Shown: piece after piece, positions 33,654 through 34,378 of the stretch
How positions within the stretch are numbered: the first letter of the stretch is position 1
How the letters are laid out: each line of letters begins with the position of its first letter
Source of the DNA: Xenophilus sp. L33
GTDB taxonomy: Bacteria; Pseudomonadota; Gammaproteobacteria; Burkholderiales; Burkholderiaceae_C
Length of the DNA stretch: 34,378 nt
Assembly: GCF_009765735.1 (NCBI RefSeq)
Contig: NZ_LMUW01000027.1
Location: forward strand, 1-34,378
Direction: 5' to 3'
Program-made: the position numbers and the translations under genes
Notes under the pieces: generated by a model
The model's input: only the letters and a program-made list of their open reading frames with translations
The model's database searches: none
What the model was told of the DNA's origin: nothing

Positions 33654-34378
33654 GGCGCGGGCTCCGGCGTCACCAGCGATTCCCAGCCGCGCAGCACGTC
33701 CAGCTGCTTCCTCAGCCACGCGGGCGGCAGCGACTGGCTGCCCCATTCATGCCGGCGGGTCGCATGCTCGCCCATGAACCACAGGTGCCGCACCGGAACG
33801 AAGGCCGCGATCGCCGCCAGGTCCGCCTGCGGCAATTCGCGCTCGCGCACGTAGGCGCCGAGGTAGCGCGCATATTTCTCGCGCGCCGGCGCGTCGAGCT
33901 CGCTCTTGCCCAGGTGCTGGCTCCAGAGGAAAACCGCCAGGTCGTAGGCCACGAAGCCGGGCCCCGCGTCGTCGAAGTCGAAGAACCAGGCGACCCGCTG
34001 GCCCTGTGCATCCGTGACGACGAAGTTGTTGCCGCCATGGCAGTCGCCGTGGCAGTGCACCCCGGAGAGCTTAGAAAAGCCGTCGATGCGCGCTTCGAGG
34101 CGGTCGGCGATCGCGCCGAATTCCGAGGCCATCGCGGCGTCGACGTTGGGCGACTCGAGCAGCCAGGCGAGCGGGCGGCGCAACAGGTGACGCAGATCCA
34201 GCCGATAGAGGCTTGCGGGCCCGCGGTAGTCCTCGGCCAGCCGGTGCAACCGGGCGAGCCCACGGCCGGTGGCCTGGATGTCCACCAGTTCCTGCGGCGG
34301 CTCGCCGACCAGATGCTCGAAGAGCGCCAGCGTGCGCGGGCCTTCGGCGGCCGCCAGCCGGATCGCCGTCTCGCCGCC
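33650..34378 (-). CDS. APH-family phosphotransferase, SrkA/YihE-like (5' partial)
   Basis: C-terminal about 242 residues of a kinase-like phosphotransferase; the frame is open at the right window edge, so the N-terminal lobe is missing. The catalytic loop VHCHGDCHGGNNF and the metal-binding FFDFDDAGPGFVAYDLA are diagnostic of the aminoglycoside phosphotransferase / choline kinase fold, and the HGDCH-GN form is the one seen in SrkA (YihE, stress response kinase) and in homoserine kinase II-like proteins. Without the N-terminal lobe these cannot be separated. The stop overlaps the RNase HI GTG start, so the two genes are coupled. Confidence 0.88.
   Translation of the reverse strand, partial: GGETAIRLAAAEGPRTLALFEHLVGEPPQELVDIQATGRGLARLHRLAEDYRGPASLYRLDLRHLLRRPLAWLLESPNVDAAMASEFGAIADRLEARIDGFSKLSGVHCHGDCHGGNNFVVTDAQGQRVAWFFDFDDAGPGFVAYDLAVFLWSQHLGKSELDAPAREKYARYLGAYVRERELPQADLAAIAAFVPVRHLWFMGEHATRRHEWGSQSLPPAWLRKQLDVLRGWESLVTPEPAP

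Overview
This window is about 34.4 kb of very GC-rich, densely packed bacterial DNA with 4-bp ATGA or GTGA gene overlaps, few and short intergenic gaps, and many transporter and aromatic-catabolism type genes. Together with a glycine riboswitch placed in front of a DadA-type oxidase, this suggests a Burkholderiales beta-proteobacterium, probably Comamonadaceae (Variovorax-like). The taxonomy is inference. No rRNA, tRNA, IS element, CRISPR array or phage gene was seen. The first gene (NodT lipoprotein) and the last gene (APH-family kinase) are cut by the window edges. Nearly all intergenic gaps are under 300 bp; the one exception (22751-23117) is filled by the riboswitch leader.

Layout. (1) 1-2643: the end of an RND-type outer membrane factor, then an MFS exporter and a divergent MarR regulator that share a repeated operator. 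(2) 2647-5732: two VanA-like Rieske oxygenases flanking a LysR regulator on the minus strand, from one recognisable promoter. (3) 5853-9553: a PRISE-type reductase coupled to a TIM-barrel isomerase under a FadR/GntR-like palindrome, preceded by a MarR/Bcr-CflA efflux pair. (4) 9665-13242: a minus-strand operon of periplasmic ligand-binding protein, SDR and aldehyde dehydrogenase, ended by a strong terminator. (5) 13531-14534: a small two-helix membrane protein and a GAF protein. (6) 14642-22205: a minus-strand operon encoding a large GH63-like glucosidase followed by a FUSC / DUF1656 / HlyD / NodT tripartite efflux system. (7) 22283-24413: an RDD membrane protein, a promoter, a tandem glycine riboswitch and a DadA-like FAD oxidase. 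(8) 24492-30037: a six-gene stressosome operon (RsbR, RsbS, RsbT, a fused GHKL-ATPase/SpoIIE phosphatase, a soluble histidine kinase and a REC-PAS-HK-REC hybrid kinase). (9) 30050-33103: two MFS transporters. (10) 33195-34378: RNase HI-like protein and an APH-family kinase, translationally coupled.

The most interesting unit is the stressosome operon. It has the RsbRST signalling core of Bacillus, but in place of a sigma-factor partner-switching output it is joined by tight overlaps to a two-component phosphorelay. The second is the riboswitch-dadA arrangement, in which promoter, tandem aptamer and enzyme gene can all be read directly. The Rieske, PRISE and ALDH blocks look like catabolism of a small plant-derived or aromatic compound, but the substrate cannot be read from sequence.
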